From: JAAFIW01 sp031414805
GTDB taxonomy: Bacteria > Pseudomonadota > Gammaproteobacteria > Burkholderiales > Burkholderiaceae_C
Assembly (NCBI GenBank): GCA_031414805.1
Contig: JANOQJ010000005.1
Location: 54,500 to 118,499 of the forward strand
DNA length: 64,000 bases
Reading direction: 5' to 3'
Shown here: positions 25,150 through 33,984 of the stretch, one piece after another
Numbering within the stretch: position 1 is the stretch's first letter
How the letters are laid out: each line of letters starts with the position of its first letter
Notes under the pieces: generated by a model
Told to the model about the DNA's origin: nothing
Database searches by the model: none
What the model saw: only the letters and a program-made list of their open reading frames with translations
Program-made: the position numbers and the translations under genes

Positions 25150-26982
25150 ATGAAACACACCCTCGCCTGCCTCGCCGTCGCAGCCCTGCTCGCAGCCTGC
25201 GCCAGCGCCCCGAGCAGCAACTTCTCCTACACCGTGCCCGCCCAACCCGAGGGCGCATCTGGCTACACCGAAAAACCCGGCTGGGCCACCACCAAATTCG
25301 CGGTCGCTGCAGCCAACCCGCTGGCCACCGACGCGGGCTATCAAATTCTCAAAGCCGGTGGCTCGGCGCTCGACGCCGCCATTGCCGTGCAAATGGTGCT
25401 CACGCTGGTCGAGCCGCAGTCCAGCGGGATTGGCGGCGGCGCGTTCTTGTTGCACCACAACGGCAAAGACGTGCAGGCCTTTGATGGCCGCGAAACCGCG
25501 CCTGCAGCCGCAGACGAGAAAATGTTCCTCGCCGCCGACGGCAAACCCATGCCGTTTATTGAAGCGGTGGTGGGTGGCCGCGCGGTGGGCGTGCCCGGCA
25601 CCGTGCGCATGCTGGAGCAAGCCCACAAGCTGCACGGCAAGCTGCCTTGGGCGACCTTGTTTCAACCAGCCATCACACTGTCGGAAGGCGGCTTCAAGGT
25701 CAGCGCACGGCTCAACACGCTGCTGAAAGCTGAGCAGCACCTGAAAAAAGACCCCACCGCCGCCGCCTACTTTTACAAGCCCGATGGCACACCGCACGAC
25801 GTGGGCCACACCCTGAAAAACCCCGAGTTGGCCACCGTGCTGCGCCAGATTGCGTCCCAAGGCTCCAAAGCTTTACACGAAGGTGCCGTGGCGCAGGCCA
25901 TCGTCGAGAAAGTACAAAAGCACCCCACGAACCCCGGCAAGCTGACCCTGGCCGACCTGGCCACCTACCAGCCCAAACAGCGCGTACCGCTGTGCCACGA
26001 CTACAAAGCCCAGCCCAGCGGCGCGCCACACGACTACCGCATCTGCGGCTTCCCGCCGCCCAGCTCCGGCGCCATTGCCGTGGGCCAGATTCTGGGCATC
26101 TTGAACAACGCCTACGCCTCGGCCATTCCTCTGGAAGCCGACGGCCTGCCCGGCCCCGCCTGGCTGCACCTGTACACCGAAGCCGCCCGCCTGGCCTTTG
26201 CCGACCGCGCTCAGTACGTAGCCGACCCTGATTTTGTGCAAGCCCCCGGCGGCAACTGGATGAGCCTGCTGGAACCCGCCTACCTGGCCAGCCGCGCCAA
26301 GCTCATCACCGCGCAAAGCATGAAAACTGCCCAACCCGGCACGCCGGGCCCGGTGAAAACCAGCTACGCGCCCATGCCCGACCAGCCCGAGTACGGCACC
26401 AGCCACATCAGCATCGTTGACGGCTTTGGCAATGCACTGGCCATGACCACCACGATTGAAGACGCGTTTGGCGCGCGGCAAATGGTGTCCACCAACGCCG
26501 CGCGCAGCGGGGGCTTTCTGCTCAACAACGAATTGACCGACTTCAGCTTCGCCCCCACCGACGCCCAAGGCCAGCCCATCGCCAACCGCGTGCAGCCCGG
26601 CAAACGCCCCCGTTCGTCCATGGCCCCCACGCTGGTGTTTGACAAAGGCACCGGCCAGCTACTCATGAGCGGCGGCAGCCCCGGCGGCGCGCTGATCATT
26701 CACTACACCGCCAAAACCCTGTACGCCGTTTTGAACTGGGGCATGGTGCCCCAGCAAGCCATCAACCTGCCCAATTTCGGTTCCACCAATGGACCGACCG
26801 TGCTCGAAGAAAAGCGCTTCCCGATCGCCACGGTCGACGCGCTCAAAGCCCGCGGCCACGAGGTGCGCGAAATGAACATGACCAGCGGCCTGCAAGCCAT
26901 CTCACGCGGCGTGGCGCACGGCATTCCGCTGCTGATGGGCGGGGCCGACCCACGGCGTGAGGGTGTGGTGATGGGGGATTGA
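25150..26982 (+). CDS. Gamma-glutamyltransferase, lipoprotein form
   Basis: This 610-residue Ntn-hydrolase cleaves gamma-glutamyl bonds, as of glutathione, outside the cytoplasm. The start MKHTLACLAVAALLAACASA holds a lipobox with Cys17, so it should be lipid-anchored. The autoprocessing Thr417 begins YGTSHISIVDGFGNALAMTT, cutting the chain into large and small subunits. The GG motif appears in MSGGSPGGALI; RETAP binds the gamma-glutamyl carboxylate. The ATG at 25150 is chosen for the lipobox. It stands alone but is followed by a glutaminase gene. Confidence 0.93.
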   Translation: MKHTLACLAVAALLAACASAPSSNFSYTVPAQPEGASGYTEKPGWATTKFAVAAANPLATDAGYQILKAGGSALDAAIAVQMVLTLVEPQSSGIGGGAFLLHHNGKDVQAFDGRETAPAAADEKMFLAADGKPMPFIEAVVGGRAVGVPGTVRMLEQAHKLHGKLPWATLFQPAITLSEGGFKVSARLNTLLKAEQHLKKDPTAAAYFYKPDGTPHDVGHTLKNPELATVLRQIASQGSKALHEGAVAQAIVEKVQKHPTNPGKLTLADLATYQPKQRVPLCHDYKAQPSGAPHDYRICGFPPPSSGAIAVGQILGILNNAYASAIPLEADGLPGPAWLHLYTEAARLAFADRAQYVADPDFVQAPGGNWMSLLEPAYLASRAKLITAQSMKTAQPGTPGPVKTSYAPMPDQPEYGTSHISIVDGFGNALAMTTTIEDAFGARQMVSTNAARSGGFLLNNELTDFSFAPTDAQGQPIANRVQPGKRPRSSMAPTLVFDKGTGQLLMSGGSPGGALIIHYTAKTLYAVLNWGMVPQQAINLPNFGSTNGPTVLEEKRFPIATVDALKARGHEVREMNMTSGLQAISRGVAHGIPLLMGGADPRREGVVMGD

Positions 26983-27012
26983 TGGGGCCAGGCCAGCGCG
27001 ATCGCATCAGGG

Positions 27013-27122
27013 CCGTCATTCCCGCGCAGGCGGGAATCCACGGTGGCCCACACAAACCCCACGACCAGCAGAGCCGTCCCGCCTGGATTTCCGCCAGGAT
27101 TACCGCCTGCGCGGAAATGACG
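27013..27122. repeat. Repeat B copy 4: bipartite palindrome
   Basis: Left half CGTCATTCCCGCGCAGGCGG and right half ACCGCCTGCGCGGAAATGAC. The right half has drifted more than in other copies. Confidence 0.8.
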
Positions 27123-27132
27123 AGACCGCTTC

Positions 27133-27183
27133 TTTTTTAATAGCTGCTTGAGCAGTATTCACAAGGGCTAGTGGCACTTTTCT
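27133..27183 (-). repeat. Repeat A copy 12 (minus orientation)
   Basis: Contains TTTTTAATAGCTGCTTGAGC and ACAAGGGCTAGTGGCAC. It lies ten bases before the glutaminase start codon. Confidence 0.9.
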
Positions 27184-27193
27184 TATAAATCCT

Positions 27194-28117
27194 ATGCAAG
27201 CCATCCTCGAGCAAATCCACACCGAAGCTGAAAGCCTGTTCGGTAAAGGCAAAGTCGCCAGCTACATCCCCGCCCTGGCCCAGGTGCCACCGCGCCAGTT
27301 CGGCATGGCGGTGGCACAAATCGATGGCCAAACCTGGGAAGTAGGCGACGCGCACACGCCGTTTTCGCTGCAAAGTATCACCAAACTGTTCGCCTTTGTG
27401 CTGGCCATCAAGTTGGTGGGCGATGCGCTGTGGAGCCGCGTGGGCCGGGAGCCCTCGGGCGCGGCATTCAACTCCATGGTGCAACTGGAAACCGAGCACG
27501 GCATTCCGCGCAACCCCTTTATCAACGCAGGCGCGCTGGTCATCACCGACATCTTGACCACCCGCTACGCCCACCTGGACATCGCGCTGCTGGGTGCGCT
27601 GCGCCGCCTGACCGACGACAACAACCTCAGCTGGAACGCCCACATCGCCAAGTCCGAGCGCGACACCGCGCACCGCAACATGGCCATGGCCTACTTCATG
27701 AAAAGCCACGGCAACCTGCACAACCCGCCCGAGCTGGTGCTGGACAACTACTGCCGCCAATGCGCCATCGAGATGACCTGCGCCCAGCTCGCGCAAGCCA
27801 CCCTGTTCCTGGCCAACCACGGCCGCGACATCGCCAAAGACGGCCGACCCGATGAGCAGTTCCTCACCCCCGACGCCGCCCGCCGCGTCAACGCCCTGCT
27901 CCTGACCTGCGGCGCCTACGACGCCGCCGGCGACTTCGCCTACCGCATCGGCCTGCCCGTCAAAACCGGCGTCGGCGGCGGCATCATGGCCGTGATCCCC
28001 GGCCGGGGAACTGTGGCGGTGTGGGCACCAGAGCTGGACGCAAAAGGCAATTCGGTGCTCGGCGGGTTTGCGCTGGAGCGTTGGGTGCAGTTGGCGGGAT
28101 GGCACGCGGCTTTATAA
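27194..28117 (+). CDS. glsA: Glutaminase
   Basis: This 307-residue serine-dependent enzyme converts glutamine to glutamate and ammonia. It has the beta-lactamase-like fold of bacterial glutaminases with the Ser-x-x-Lys motif FSLQSITKLFAFVLAIKLVG (about 57-76). Family blocks include EHGIPRNPFINAGALVITD (about 98-116), NSMVQLE and GVGGGIMAVIPGRG (about 258). The length is standard. The gamma-glutamyltransferase gene just upstream also yields glutamate, though a repeat B copy lies between. Confidence 0.94.
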   Translation: MQAILEQIHTEAESLFGKGKVASYIPALAQVPPRQFGMAVAQIDGQTWEVGDAHTPFSLQSITKLFAFVLAIKLVGDALWSRVGREPSGAAFNSMVQLETEHGIPRNPFINAGALVITDILTTRYAHLDIALLGALRRLTDDNNLSWNAHIAKSERDTAHRNMAMAYFMKSHGNLHNPPELVLDNYCRQCAIEMTCAQLAQATLFLANHGRDIAKDGRPDEQFLTPDAARRVNALLLTCGAYDAAGDFAYRIGLPVKTGVGGGIMAVIPGRGTVAVWAPELDAKGNSVLGGFALERWVQLAGWHAAL

Positions 28118-28123
28118 GCATTT

Positions 28124-28175
28124 TGGGCCACCAGCCCAGGTATTGATTGCTCAAGCAGCTACTTTTTTCATAGCA
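28124..28175 (+). repeat. Repeat A copy 13 (plus orientation)
   Basis: Contains GGGCCACCAGCCCAGGTATT, TGCTCAAGCAGCTACT and TTCATAGC, between glsA and the iorA-like gene. Confidence 0.88.
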
Positions 28176-28289
28176 TTCACCGTCGCCTGACAGCGCGAAA
28201 AAGAAAGTCTTTGTACGGTGTATCCGACCAAGTCGTTTGGGTAATGCATGCCCCCTACCATGCATCGCAACCACCATAGGAGCATCCGC

Positions 28290-28793
28290 ATGGCAAAACT
28301 CAATGTGAATGGAACCACCCGAGAATTTGAGGCAGAAGCGGACACGCCGCTGCTGTGGGTGCTGCGGGAACAGTTGGGGCTGACGGGCACCAAATATGGC
28401 TGCGGCATTGCGGCTTGTGGTGCCTGCACGGTGCACATTGACGGGGTGCCTACCCGCAGTTGCGTGCGGCCTGTGTCGACCGTGGAAGTCAGCGCCAAGG
28501 TGGTAACCATCGAAGGGCTGTCGCCCAATGGCTCGCACCCGGTGCAAAAGGCTTGGGTGGCACTGGATGTGCCGCAGTGTGGTTACTGCCAGTGCGGCAT
28601 GGTGATGACCGCGGTGGCCCTGTTGCAGAGCAACCCCAAGCCGACTGACAAAGACATTGACGAGGCGATGACCAACATCTGCCGCTGCGGCACTTACAAC
28701 CGCATTCGTGCGGCCATCAAGGTGGTGGCCGATGGCGGCAACACCAAAACGGCCGGCCTGGCTATTGCCCACACCGACGGGAGCATCACATGA
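28290..28793 (+). CDS. Isoquinoline 1-oxidoreductase alpha subunit-like [2Fe-2S] protein
   Basis: This 167-residue protein carries two [2Fe-2S] clusters. The plant-type cluster ligands are CGIAACGACTVHIDG (about 38-52) plus Cys60 in TRSCV. The second cluster uses CGYCQCGM (about 99) and CRCGTY. It delivers electrons from the molybdenum subunit encoded next, in the iorA/coxS manner. The ATG at 28290 has AGGAGC upstream. Its stop overlaps the next start (ATGA). It heads a six-gene operon ending in soxXYZA. Confidence 0.88.
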   Translation: MAKLNVNGTTREFEAEADTPLLWVLREQLGLTGTKYGCGIAACGACTVHIDGVPTRSCVRPVSTVEVSAKVVTIEGLSPNGSHPVQKAWVALDVPQCGYCQCGMVMTAVALLQSNPKPTDKDIDEAMTNICRCGTYNRIRAAIKVVADGGNTKTAGLAIAHTDGSIT

Positions 28794-30979
28794 GCGCCGT
28801 AACACTTTCACGCCGTCATTTCATCTCCAGCGCCGCTGCCAGCGGCTTGGTGGTTGGCTTTCACATTCCCTTTCTCGGCTCGGCACAGGCCCAGACGGCA
28901 CCCGTCACACCGCCAGAAATCAACGCCTGGGTGGTGGTGCAGCCCAACGACACGGTGGTCATCCGCATCGCCCGCTCGGAGATGGGCCAGGGGTCGCTGA
29001 CCGGGCTGGCGCAGCTGGTGGCTGAGGAGCTGGAATGCGATTGGGCCAAGGTGACAACCGAGTACCCCACGCCCGGCCAAAACCTGGCGCGCAACCGGGC
29101 CTGGGGCAACTTTTCCACCGGCGGCAGCCGGGGCATTCGCGAGTCACAAGACTATGTGCGCAAGGGCGGCGCCACCGCCCGGCTGATGCTGGTGCAGGCC
29201 GCGGCTGACGAGTGGAAAGTGCCCGCCACCGAATGCCGTGCGGCCAACAGCGTCATCACCCACACGCCCTCGGGCCGCACCACCACGTACGGCAAAGTAG
29301 CCGCCGCTGCAGCCAAGGTGGCCGTGCCTGCGCAGGTCACGCTGAAAGACCCCAAAGACTGGAAGCTCGTGGGCAAGCGCCTGGCCCGGCTCGACACGCA
29401 AGACAAAGTGACTGGCAAGCAGATTTACGGGGCTGACCTGCAACTGCCAGGCCTGCTGAACGCCGCCATCAAAGACTGCCCGGTGTTTGGCGGCAAGCTG
29501 AAAAGCTTTGACGCAGCAGCGATTGAAAAACGGCCCGGCATCAAAAAAGTGGTGCGCGTGGGTGACAGCGCGGTGGCTGTGGTGGCAGACACCTGGTGGC
29601 GCGCCAAAACCGCGCTGGACGCGCTCCCCATTGAGTGGGACCTAGGCGACAACGCCAAGGCCTCCAGCGTTGAATTTGCCAAGGTGCTGAAAGCCGCGCT
29701 GGACGCGCCCGAGGCCGCCGTGGGCAACCAGAACGGCGACGCCAAAACCGCCATTGCAGGCGCGGCGCGCAAGATTGAGGCGGTGTATTCCTATCCACAC
29801 CAGAACCACGCCACCATGGAGCCGATGAATGCGACGGTGCGCTACACAACCGAGCGCTGCGAGGTGTGGGTCGGCACACAAAACGGCGAAGCCGCGCTGG
29901 CTGCAGCGTCCGAGGCCTCGGGCCTGCCGCCAGCGAAGTGCGAGGTGTACAAGCTACTGCTGGGCGGCGGCTTTGGGCGGCGCGGTGCGGTACACGACTG
30001 GGTGCGCCAGGCGGTAGAAATTGCCAAACAAATGCCGGGCACACCCGTCAAGCTGCTGTGGAGCCGCGAAGAAGACATGCTGCATGGCCGCTTTCACCCC
30101 GTCACCCAATGCAAGATGACGGCGGGGCTGGATGCGCAGGGCAAAGTGACCGCACTGCACATGCGCATTGCGGGACAGTCCATCCTGGCGGGCGTAGCCC
30201 CGCAAAACATCCGCAACGGCATGGACCCCGTGGTGTTTCAAGGGCTGAACCCCAGTGGCCCCGAAGCCGCCATTGGCTACAGCTTTCCCAGCCTGCTCAT
30301 TGACCACGCTATGCGCAACCCGAATGTGCCAGTGGGCTTTTGGCGGGGTGTGAACCTGAACCAGAACGCGATTTACCTGGAGTCGTTCATCGACGAAATT
30401 GCCTTTGCCACCAAGCAAGACCCGCTGGCCCTGCGCCGCAGCCTGATGGACAAGCACCCCAAGCACCTGGGTGTGCTGAACGCCGTGGCAGAGAAGGTGA
30501 AATGGGGCAGCGCGGTGCCCGATGTGGGTGGCCAGAAGGTGTTTCGCGGCCTGGCGCAAACCCATGGCTTTGGCAGCTACGTGGCGGCTTGCGCCGAGGT
30601 GTCGGTCAGCAACGACGGCGAGCTGACCATTCACCGCATCGTGGCCGCCACCGACTGCGGCTACGCGGTGAACCCGCAGCAAATTGAGGCGCAGGTAGAA
30701 GGCTCGTTTGCCTACGGCCTGTCGGCCGCGCTGTTTGGCGAATGCACCGTGAAAGACGGCCGCATGGAGCAAGACAACTTCAACACCTACCCCGTGGTGC
30801 AGATGCGCCACATGCCCAAGGTGGAAACCGTCATCGTGCCCACCGGCGGCTTCTGGGGCGGCGTGGGCGAGCCCACGATTGCCGTGGCCGCCCCCGCCGT
30901 GCTGAACGCGATTTTTGCCGCCACCGGCAAGCGCATTCGCGACCTGCCGCTGAAAAGCCAGAGCCTGAAGCGGGCTTGA
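28790..30979 (+). CDS. Molybdopterin-binding subunit of an isoquinoline 1-oxidoreductase-like hydroxylase
   Basis: This 729-residue subunit of the xanthine dehydrogenase family resembles IorB. It begins with a twin-arginine signal (LSRRHFISSAAASGLVVGFH), so the complex should be periplasmic. The MoCo-binding blocks are seen: HQNHATMEPMNATVRY, LLLGGGFGRRGAVHDW (about 386-401), and the glutamate-type active-site region near the end, GGFWGGVGEPTIAVAAP. The real substrate is unknown. A four-base gap to soxX suggests a link with sulfur oxidation (inference). Confidence 0.85.
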   Translation: MSAVTLSRRHFISSAAASGLVVGFHIPFLGSAQAQTAPVTPPEINAWVVVQPNDTVVIRIARSEMGQGSLTGLAQLVAEELECDWAKVTTEYPTPGQNLARNRAWGNFSTGGSRGIRESQDYVRKGGATARLMLVQAAADEWKVPATECRAANSVITHTPSGRTTTYGKVAAAAAKVAVPAQVTLKDPKDWKLVGKRLARLDTQDKVTGKQIYGADLQLPGLLNAAIKDCPVFGGKLKSFDAAAIEKRPGIKKVVRVGDSAVAVVADTWWRAKTALDALPIEWDLGDNAKASSVEFAKVLKAALDAPEAAVGNQNGDAKTAIAGAARKIEAVYSYPHQNHATMEPMNATVRYTTERCEVWVGTQNGEAALAAASEASGLPPAKCEVYKLLLGGGFGRRGAVHDWVRQAVEIAKQMPGTPVKLLWSREEDMLHGRFHPVTQCKMTAGLDAQGKVTALHMRIAGQSILAGVAPQNIRNGMDPVVFQGLNPSGPEAAIGYSFPSLLIDHAMRNPNVPVGFWRGVNLNQNAIYLESFIDEIAFATKQDPLALRRSLMDKHPKHLGVLNAVAEKVKWGSAVPDVGGQKVFRGLAQTHGFGSYVAACAEVSVSNDGELTIHRIVAATDCGYAVNPQQIEAQVEGSFAYGLSAALFGECTVKDGRMEQDNFNTYPVVQMRHMPKVETVIVPTGGFWGGVGEPTIAVAAPAVLNAIFAATGKRIRDLPLKSQSLKRA

Positions 30980-30983
30980 GGTG

Positions 30984-31427
30984 ATGCGGCTTGCGGTGCC
31001 CTTGCTCCTGGCACTTGCGCTGCCTGCATTCGCGCTAACTGGTGGCGCGCAAACCGTGGCCTGGCGGGTGGCCGATGGCGGCATTGCCCAGCCGCTGACC
31101 GCGCAAGCCGGTGACGCCGAGCGTGGCCGCGCCCTCGTAGCCAACCGGCAAACCAGCCTGTGCCTGCTGTGCCACAGCGGGCCGTTTGAGCAACCCGGTT
31201 TTCAGGGCAATCTGGCCCCGCCGCTCGATGGCGCGGGCACCCGCTGGAACTCGGCCCAATTGCGCCTGCGCATCGTCGATTCCCGGCAGGTCAACCCGGA
31301 GTCGGTGATGCCCGCTTTTTTTGCCGTCACAGGTTTGCAACAGGTGGGACGCAACTGGCAGGGGCAGACGGTGTTAACCGCGCAGCAGGTGGAAGATGTT
31401 GTGGCGTTTTTGGTGACCTTGAAATGA
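30984..31427 (+). CDS. soxX: Sulfur-oxidation cytochrome c, SoxX
   Basis: This 147-residue periplasmic monohaem cytochrome has a signal peptide (MRLAVPLLLALALPAFALTG) and one haem site, CLLCH, followed by the SoxX-like DGAGTRWNSAQLRLRIVDSR and NPESVMPAFF with the axial Met. With SoxA it forms SoxXA, which couples thiosulfate to SoxY. I chose the ATG at 30984 rather than the GTG three bases earlier. The stop overlaps soxY (ATGA). It follows the molybdenum subunit gene by four bases. Confidence 0.88.
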   Translation: MRLAVPLLLALALPAFALTGGAQTVAWRVADGGIAQPLTAQAGDAERGRALVANRQTSLCLLCHSGPFEQPGFQGNLAPPLDGAGTRWNSAQLRLRIVDSRQVNPESVMPAFFAVTGLQQVGRNWQGQTVLTAQQVEDVVAFLVTLK

Positions 31428-31885
31428 GCAACTTGAACAGCAGCCGCCGCCAAGCGATGAAGCTGAGCGCAGCAGCACTGGGCTGGGTCAGCTGCCGCAC
31501 GGCACTGGCGCAAGAAGACGAACTGGCCGCTGCCGTGCGCCAATACACCGGCGGCGCTCCGGTGCAAACCGGCAAGGTGATGCTGGACATTGCCCGCCTG
31601 GTCGACAACGGCAACACCGTGCCACTGACCGTGTCGGTTGACTCGCCCATGACCGCTGAAAACCATGTGCTGAGCATTGCCCTGTTCAACCAGCGCAACC
31701 CGCAGCGCGAGGTGGCCCAGTTCACCCTCGGCCCTCGCGCGGGCAAGGCCCAGGTGGCCACGCGCATCCGCCTGGCCACCACGCAAAAACTGGTTGCCGT
31801 GGCCAAGCTTTCCGATGGCAGCTACTGGCAGCACCAGGTCGATGTGCTGGTGACCTTGGCGGCGTGTATTGAGGGCGACGTATGA
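31424..31885 (+). CDS. soxY: Sulfur-carrier protein SoxY
   Basis: This 153-residue protein has a twin-arginine-like start (NSSRRQAMKLSAAALGWVSC) and the SoxY immunoglobulin-like domain with ENHVLSIALFNQRNPQREVA. The swinging-arm end reads VLVTLAACIEGDV, with the expected single Cys near the C-terminus, but in AACIEG rather than the GGCGG I recall for model SoxY. It carries the sulfur substrate covalently. It overlaps soxX by ATGA. The usual tight join to soxZ is interrupted by 178 bases. Confidence 0.85.
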   Translation: MSNLNSSRRQAMKLSAAALGWVSCRTALAQEDELAAAVRQYTGGAPVQTGKVMLDIARLVDNGNTVPLTVSVDSPMTAENHVLSIALFNQRNPQREVAQFTLGPRAGKAQVATRIRLATTQKLVAVAKLSDGSYWQHQVDVLVTLAACIEGDV

Positions 31886-31950
31886 CGCAAACAGACGTCA
31901 AAGCCCGATTCCAGGCATACCCAAACAGGGACTTGAACGCCCATCCCAAT

Positions 31951-32011
31951 CCGTTCGCCCTGAGCCTGTCGAAGGGCTTGCGAGGACTTCGACAGGCTCA
32001 GTCCGAACGGG
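31951..32011. repeat. Repeat D copy 2, between soxY and soxZ
   Basis: Palindrome CCGTTCGCCCTGAGCCTGTC facing GACAGGCTCAGTCCGAACGG, with AAGGGCTTGCGAGGACTT in the middle. It separates two genes that are normally adjacent. Confidence 0.85.
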
Positions 32012-32063
32012 AATGTGATCGTTCGCATGATCGGATTCGTCAAGCCAGCCTGGGGTCGCCACC

Positions 32064-32387
32064 ATGACCGCCCGCACCCTTATCAACGCCCCTAAAACCG
32101 CCACCCGCGGCCAGGTGATCGAGATCCGCGTGACGATTGGTCACCCGATGGAAACCGGCTACCGCAACGGCGCAGACGGCCAGCGTCTGCCGCGCAATGT
32201 CATCACCCGCTTCAGCTGCCGCTATGACGGCGAAACCGTGTTCAGCGCCGACCTGTACCCCGCCATCTCGTCCAACCCCTACTTGGCCTTTCACACCGTG
32301 GCCACACAAACCGGCACGCTGGAATTGCGCTGGGAGGGCGACAACGGTTTTGTGCACACCGAGCAAGCCAGCCTGACGGTGACATGA
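32064..32387 (+). CDS. soxZ: Sulfur-carrier partner SoxZ
   Basis: This 107-residue protein is SoxZ: KTATRGQVIEIRVTIGHPME with the family's HPMETG motif, then NVITRFSCRYDGETVF and the SSNPYLAFHT stretch before the C-terminal sheet. It forms the heterodimer with SoxY. There is no signal peptide, as expected, since it is exported with SoxY. The stop overlaps soxA (ATGA). Confidence 0.92.
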   Translation: MTARTLINAPKTATRGQVIEIRVTIGHPMETGYRNGADGQRLPRNVITRFSCRYDGETVFSADLYPAISSNPYLAFHTVATQTGTLELRWEGDNGFVHTEQASLTVT

Positions 32388-33148
32388 AGCATTGGCTGGT
32401 TCTGGCCGGGTGGTTCGCAATGGCGCTAGCTGCGCTGGCGCAAACCGCCCCAGACACCCGCCGCTCCGGCTTCCACGACATGCGCCCCGAAACCCAGGCT
32501 ATGCAGCGCGATGACACGCAAAACCCCGCCATGCTCTGGGTCGGCGAGGGGCGCAACCTGTTCCAGCGTGCCCCCGCCCCGCAAAGCAAAGCCTGCATCG
32601 CCTGCCACAGTGAAACTTCTCTCAAAGGCACAGCCGCCCGCTACCCCGCGTTTGACGCAGCCCTGGGCCGCCCCGTCAACCTCTCGCACCGCATCAACCT
32701 GTGCCGCCAGCGCCACCAGCAAACCCAAGCGCTGGCACCCGAAAGCCAGAGCCTGCTCAGCCTGGAAAGCTACGTCGGCCACCTGTCGCGCGGCCAACCC
32801 ATCGCCCCGGCACCCGACCCGCGCCTGACCCCGTTCGCGGCGCGCGGCGAGCAACTGTTCAACCGCCGCATCGGCCAAATCAACCTGTCCTGCGCCCAAT
32901 GCCACACCGAGCGCCCCAGCCAGCGCCTGGGCGCCAGCACCATTCCCCAAGGCCACCCCAACGCCTACCCGATTTACCGCCTCGAATGGCAAACAGTGAG
33001 CTCCCTGGCCCGCCGCCTGCGCGGCTGCATGACCGGCGTGCGCGCCGAACCGCTGGCGGCGCACAGCGTGGAAATGGTGGAACTGGAATTGTTTCTGGCG
33101 TCCCGCGCAGCGGGGATGTTGATGGAAACGCCGGGGGTAAGGCCTTGA
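32384..33148 (+). CDS. soxA: Sulfur-oxidation dihaem cytochrome SoxA
   Basis: This 254-residue periplasmic protein has a signal peptide (about 1-20) and two haem-binding sites, CIACH (Cys71) and CAQCH (Cys170). The active-site cysteine-persulfide ligand is Cys215 in RRLRGCMTGVRAEP. The dihaem form matches the classic SoxA. It pairs with SoxX to load thiosulfate on SoxY. It ends the operon; soxB and soxCD are absent from the window. Confidence 0.92.
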   Translation: MKHWLVLAGWFAMALAALAQTAPDTRRSGFHDMRPETQAMQRDDTQNPAMLWVGEGRNLFQRAPAPQSKACIACHSETSLKGTAARYPAFDAALGRPVNLSHRINLCRQRHQQTQALAPESQSLLSLESYVGHLSRGQPIAPAPDPRLTPFAARGEQLFNRRIGQINLSCAQCHTERPSQRLGASTIPQGHPNAYPIYRLEWQTVSSLARRLRGCMTGVRAEPLAAHSVEMVELELFLASRAAGMLMETPGVRP

Positions 33149-33168
33149 AGGACTTTTATGGGTATTAG

Positions 33169-33221
33169 GCTACTAGCCCTTGTGAATACTGCTCAAGCAG
33201 CTATCATTTTTATAGTATTTG
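33169..33221 (+). repeat. Repeat A copy 14 (plus orientation)
   Basis: Contains CTAGCCCTTGTGAATACTGC, TCAAGCAGCTATCAT and TTATAGT. It lies between convergent soxA and the GST gene. Confidence 0.9.
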
Positions 33222-33229
33222 AATCCGCA

Positions 33230-33883
33230 TCACGCCGCCTGCTGTTTTGCCAGTTCAGCTCCCAACGCGTCATCAATAGCCTTTGCCACCTTGTAAGCTG
33301 GCCGCTCCACCAGCCGCTGGGTATACGCCTCAAATTCGGGCCGCTTGGGCAAGGTGCCGAACTGGGTGCCCCACAGGATGTGCGAGCCGACATAAACATC
33401 GGCGGCAGAAAAAGAGTCGCCCCCAATGAAAGGCGAAGCCGCAACGGCCTGGGCCAGCACATCCACCGTGCGTTCGTAGTTGCCGTAACCCACCATGCGC
33501 TCCTGCTCGGGGCTGACGATCAACTTCAGCGAGCGATTCGTGACTGCCGCCTCCAGCGGGCCTGCTGCAAAGAACAGCCAGCGGTAGTAATTGGCTCTGT
33601 TTGCCAGCGACGGCGCCAGCTGGGCAGCGGGAAACGCGTCGGCCAAATAGGCGCAGATAGCAGCGCATTCGGTGATGGCGGTTCCCCGATGGGTGATTGC
33701 CGGTACCTTGCCCATGGGGTTGACCGCGAGATAGGCGTCGGCCTTCATCGTCGTTTCGTAGTCAAGCACCACGTGGCGGTAAGGGGCACCGGTTTCTTCA
33801 AGCATCCACCGAGCGATTTGGCCGCGCGACCAGGGGTGGGTGTAGAGGACGAGGTCGCAGGTGGGGGAGGTGGTGAGGGGCAT
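33230..33883 (-). CDS. Glutathione S-transferase-family protein
   Basis: This 217-residue protein has the thioredoxin-like N-terminal GST domain (LVLYTHPWSRGQIARWMLEE, then NPMGKVPAITHRGTAITECA with the cis-Pro and the glutamate-binding TE pair) and a helical C-terminal domain (SFSAADVYVGSHILWGTQFG). Substrates are unknown. The ATG at 33883 is the first with a proper domain start. It converges on soxA. Confidence 0.88.
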   Translation of the reverse strand: MPLTTSPTCDLVLYTHPWSRGQIARWMLEETGAPYRHVVLDYETTMKADAYLAVNPMGKVPAITHRGTAITECAAICAYLADAFPAAQLAPSLANRANYYRWLFFAAGPLEAAVTNRSLKLIVSPEQERMVGYGNYERTVDVLAQAVAASPFIGGDSFSAADVYVGSHILWGTQFGTLPKRPEFEAYTQRLVERPAYKVAKAIDDALGAELAKQQAA

Positions 33884-33984
33884 GGAGGGCTCCGGGGCTT
33901 CAGTTTTGCGGGATGGTGACGCTGCAACTTGGCATGATGGAAGTTTAGGCCACAGTGACCGGCGCAATGGCCACCGTTGAGCGC

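Noticed and set aside
31882..32067. 61-codon open frame between soxY and soxZ
   Set aside because: It consists largely of the repeat D palindrome and has no protein-like pattern.
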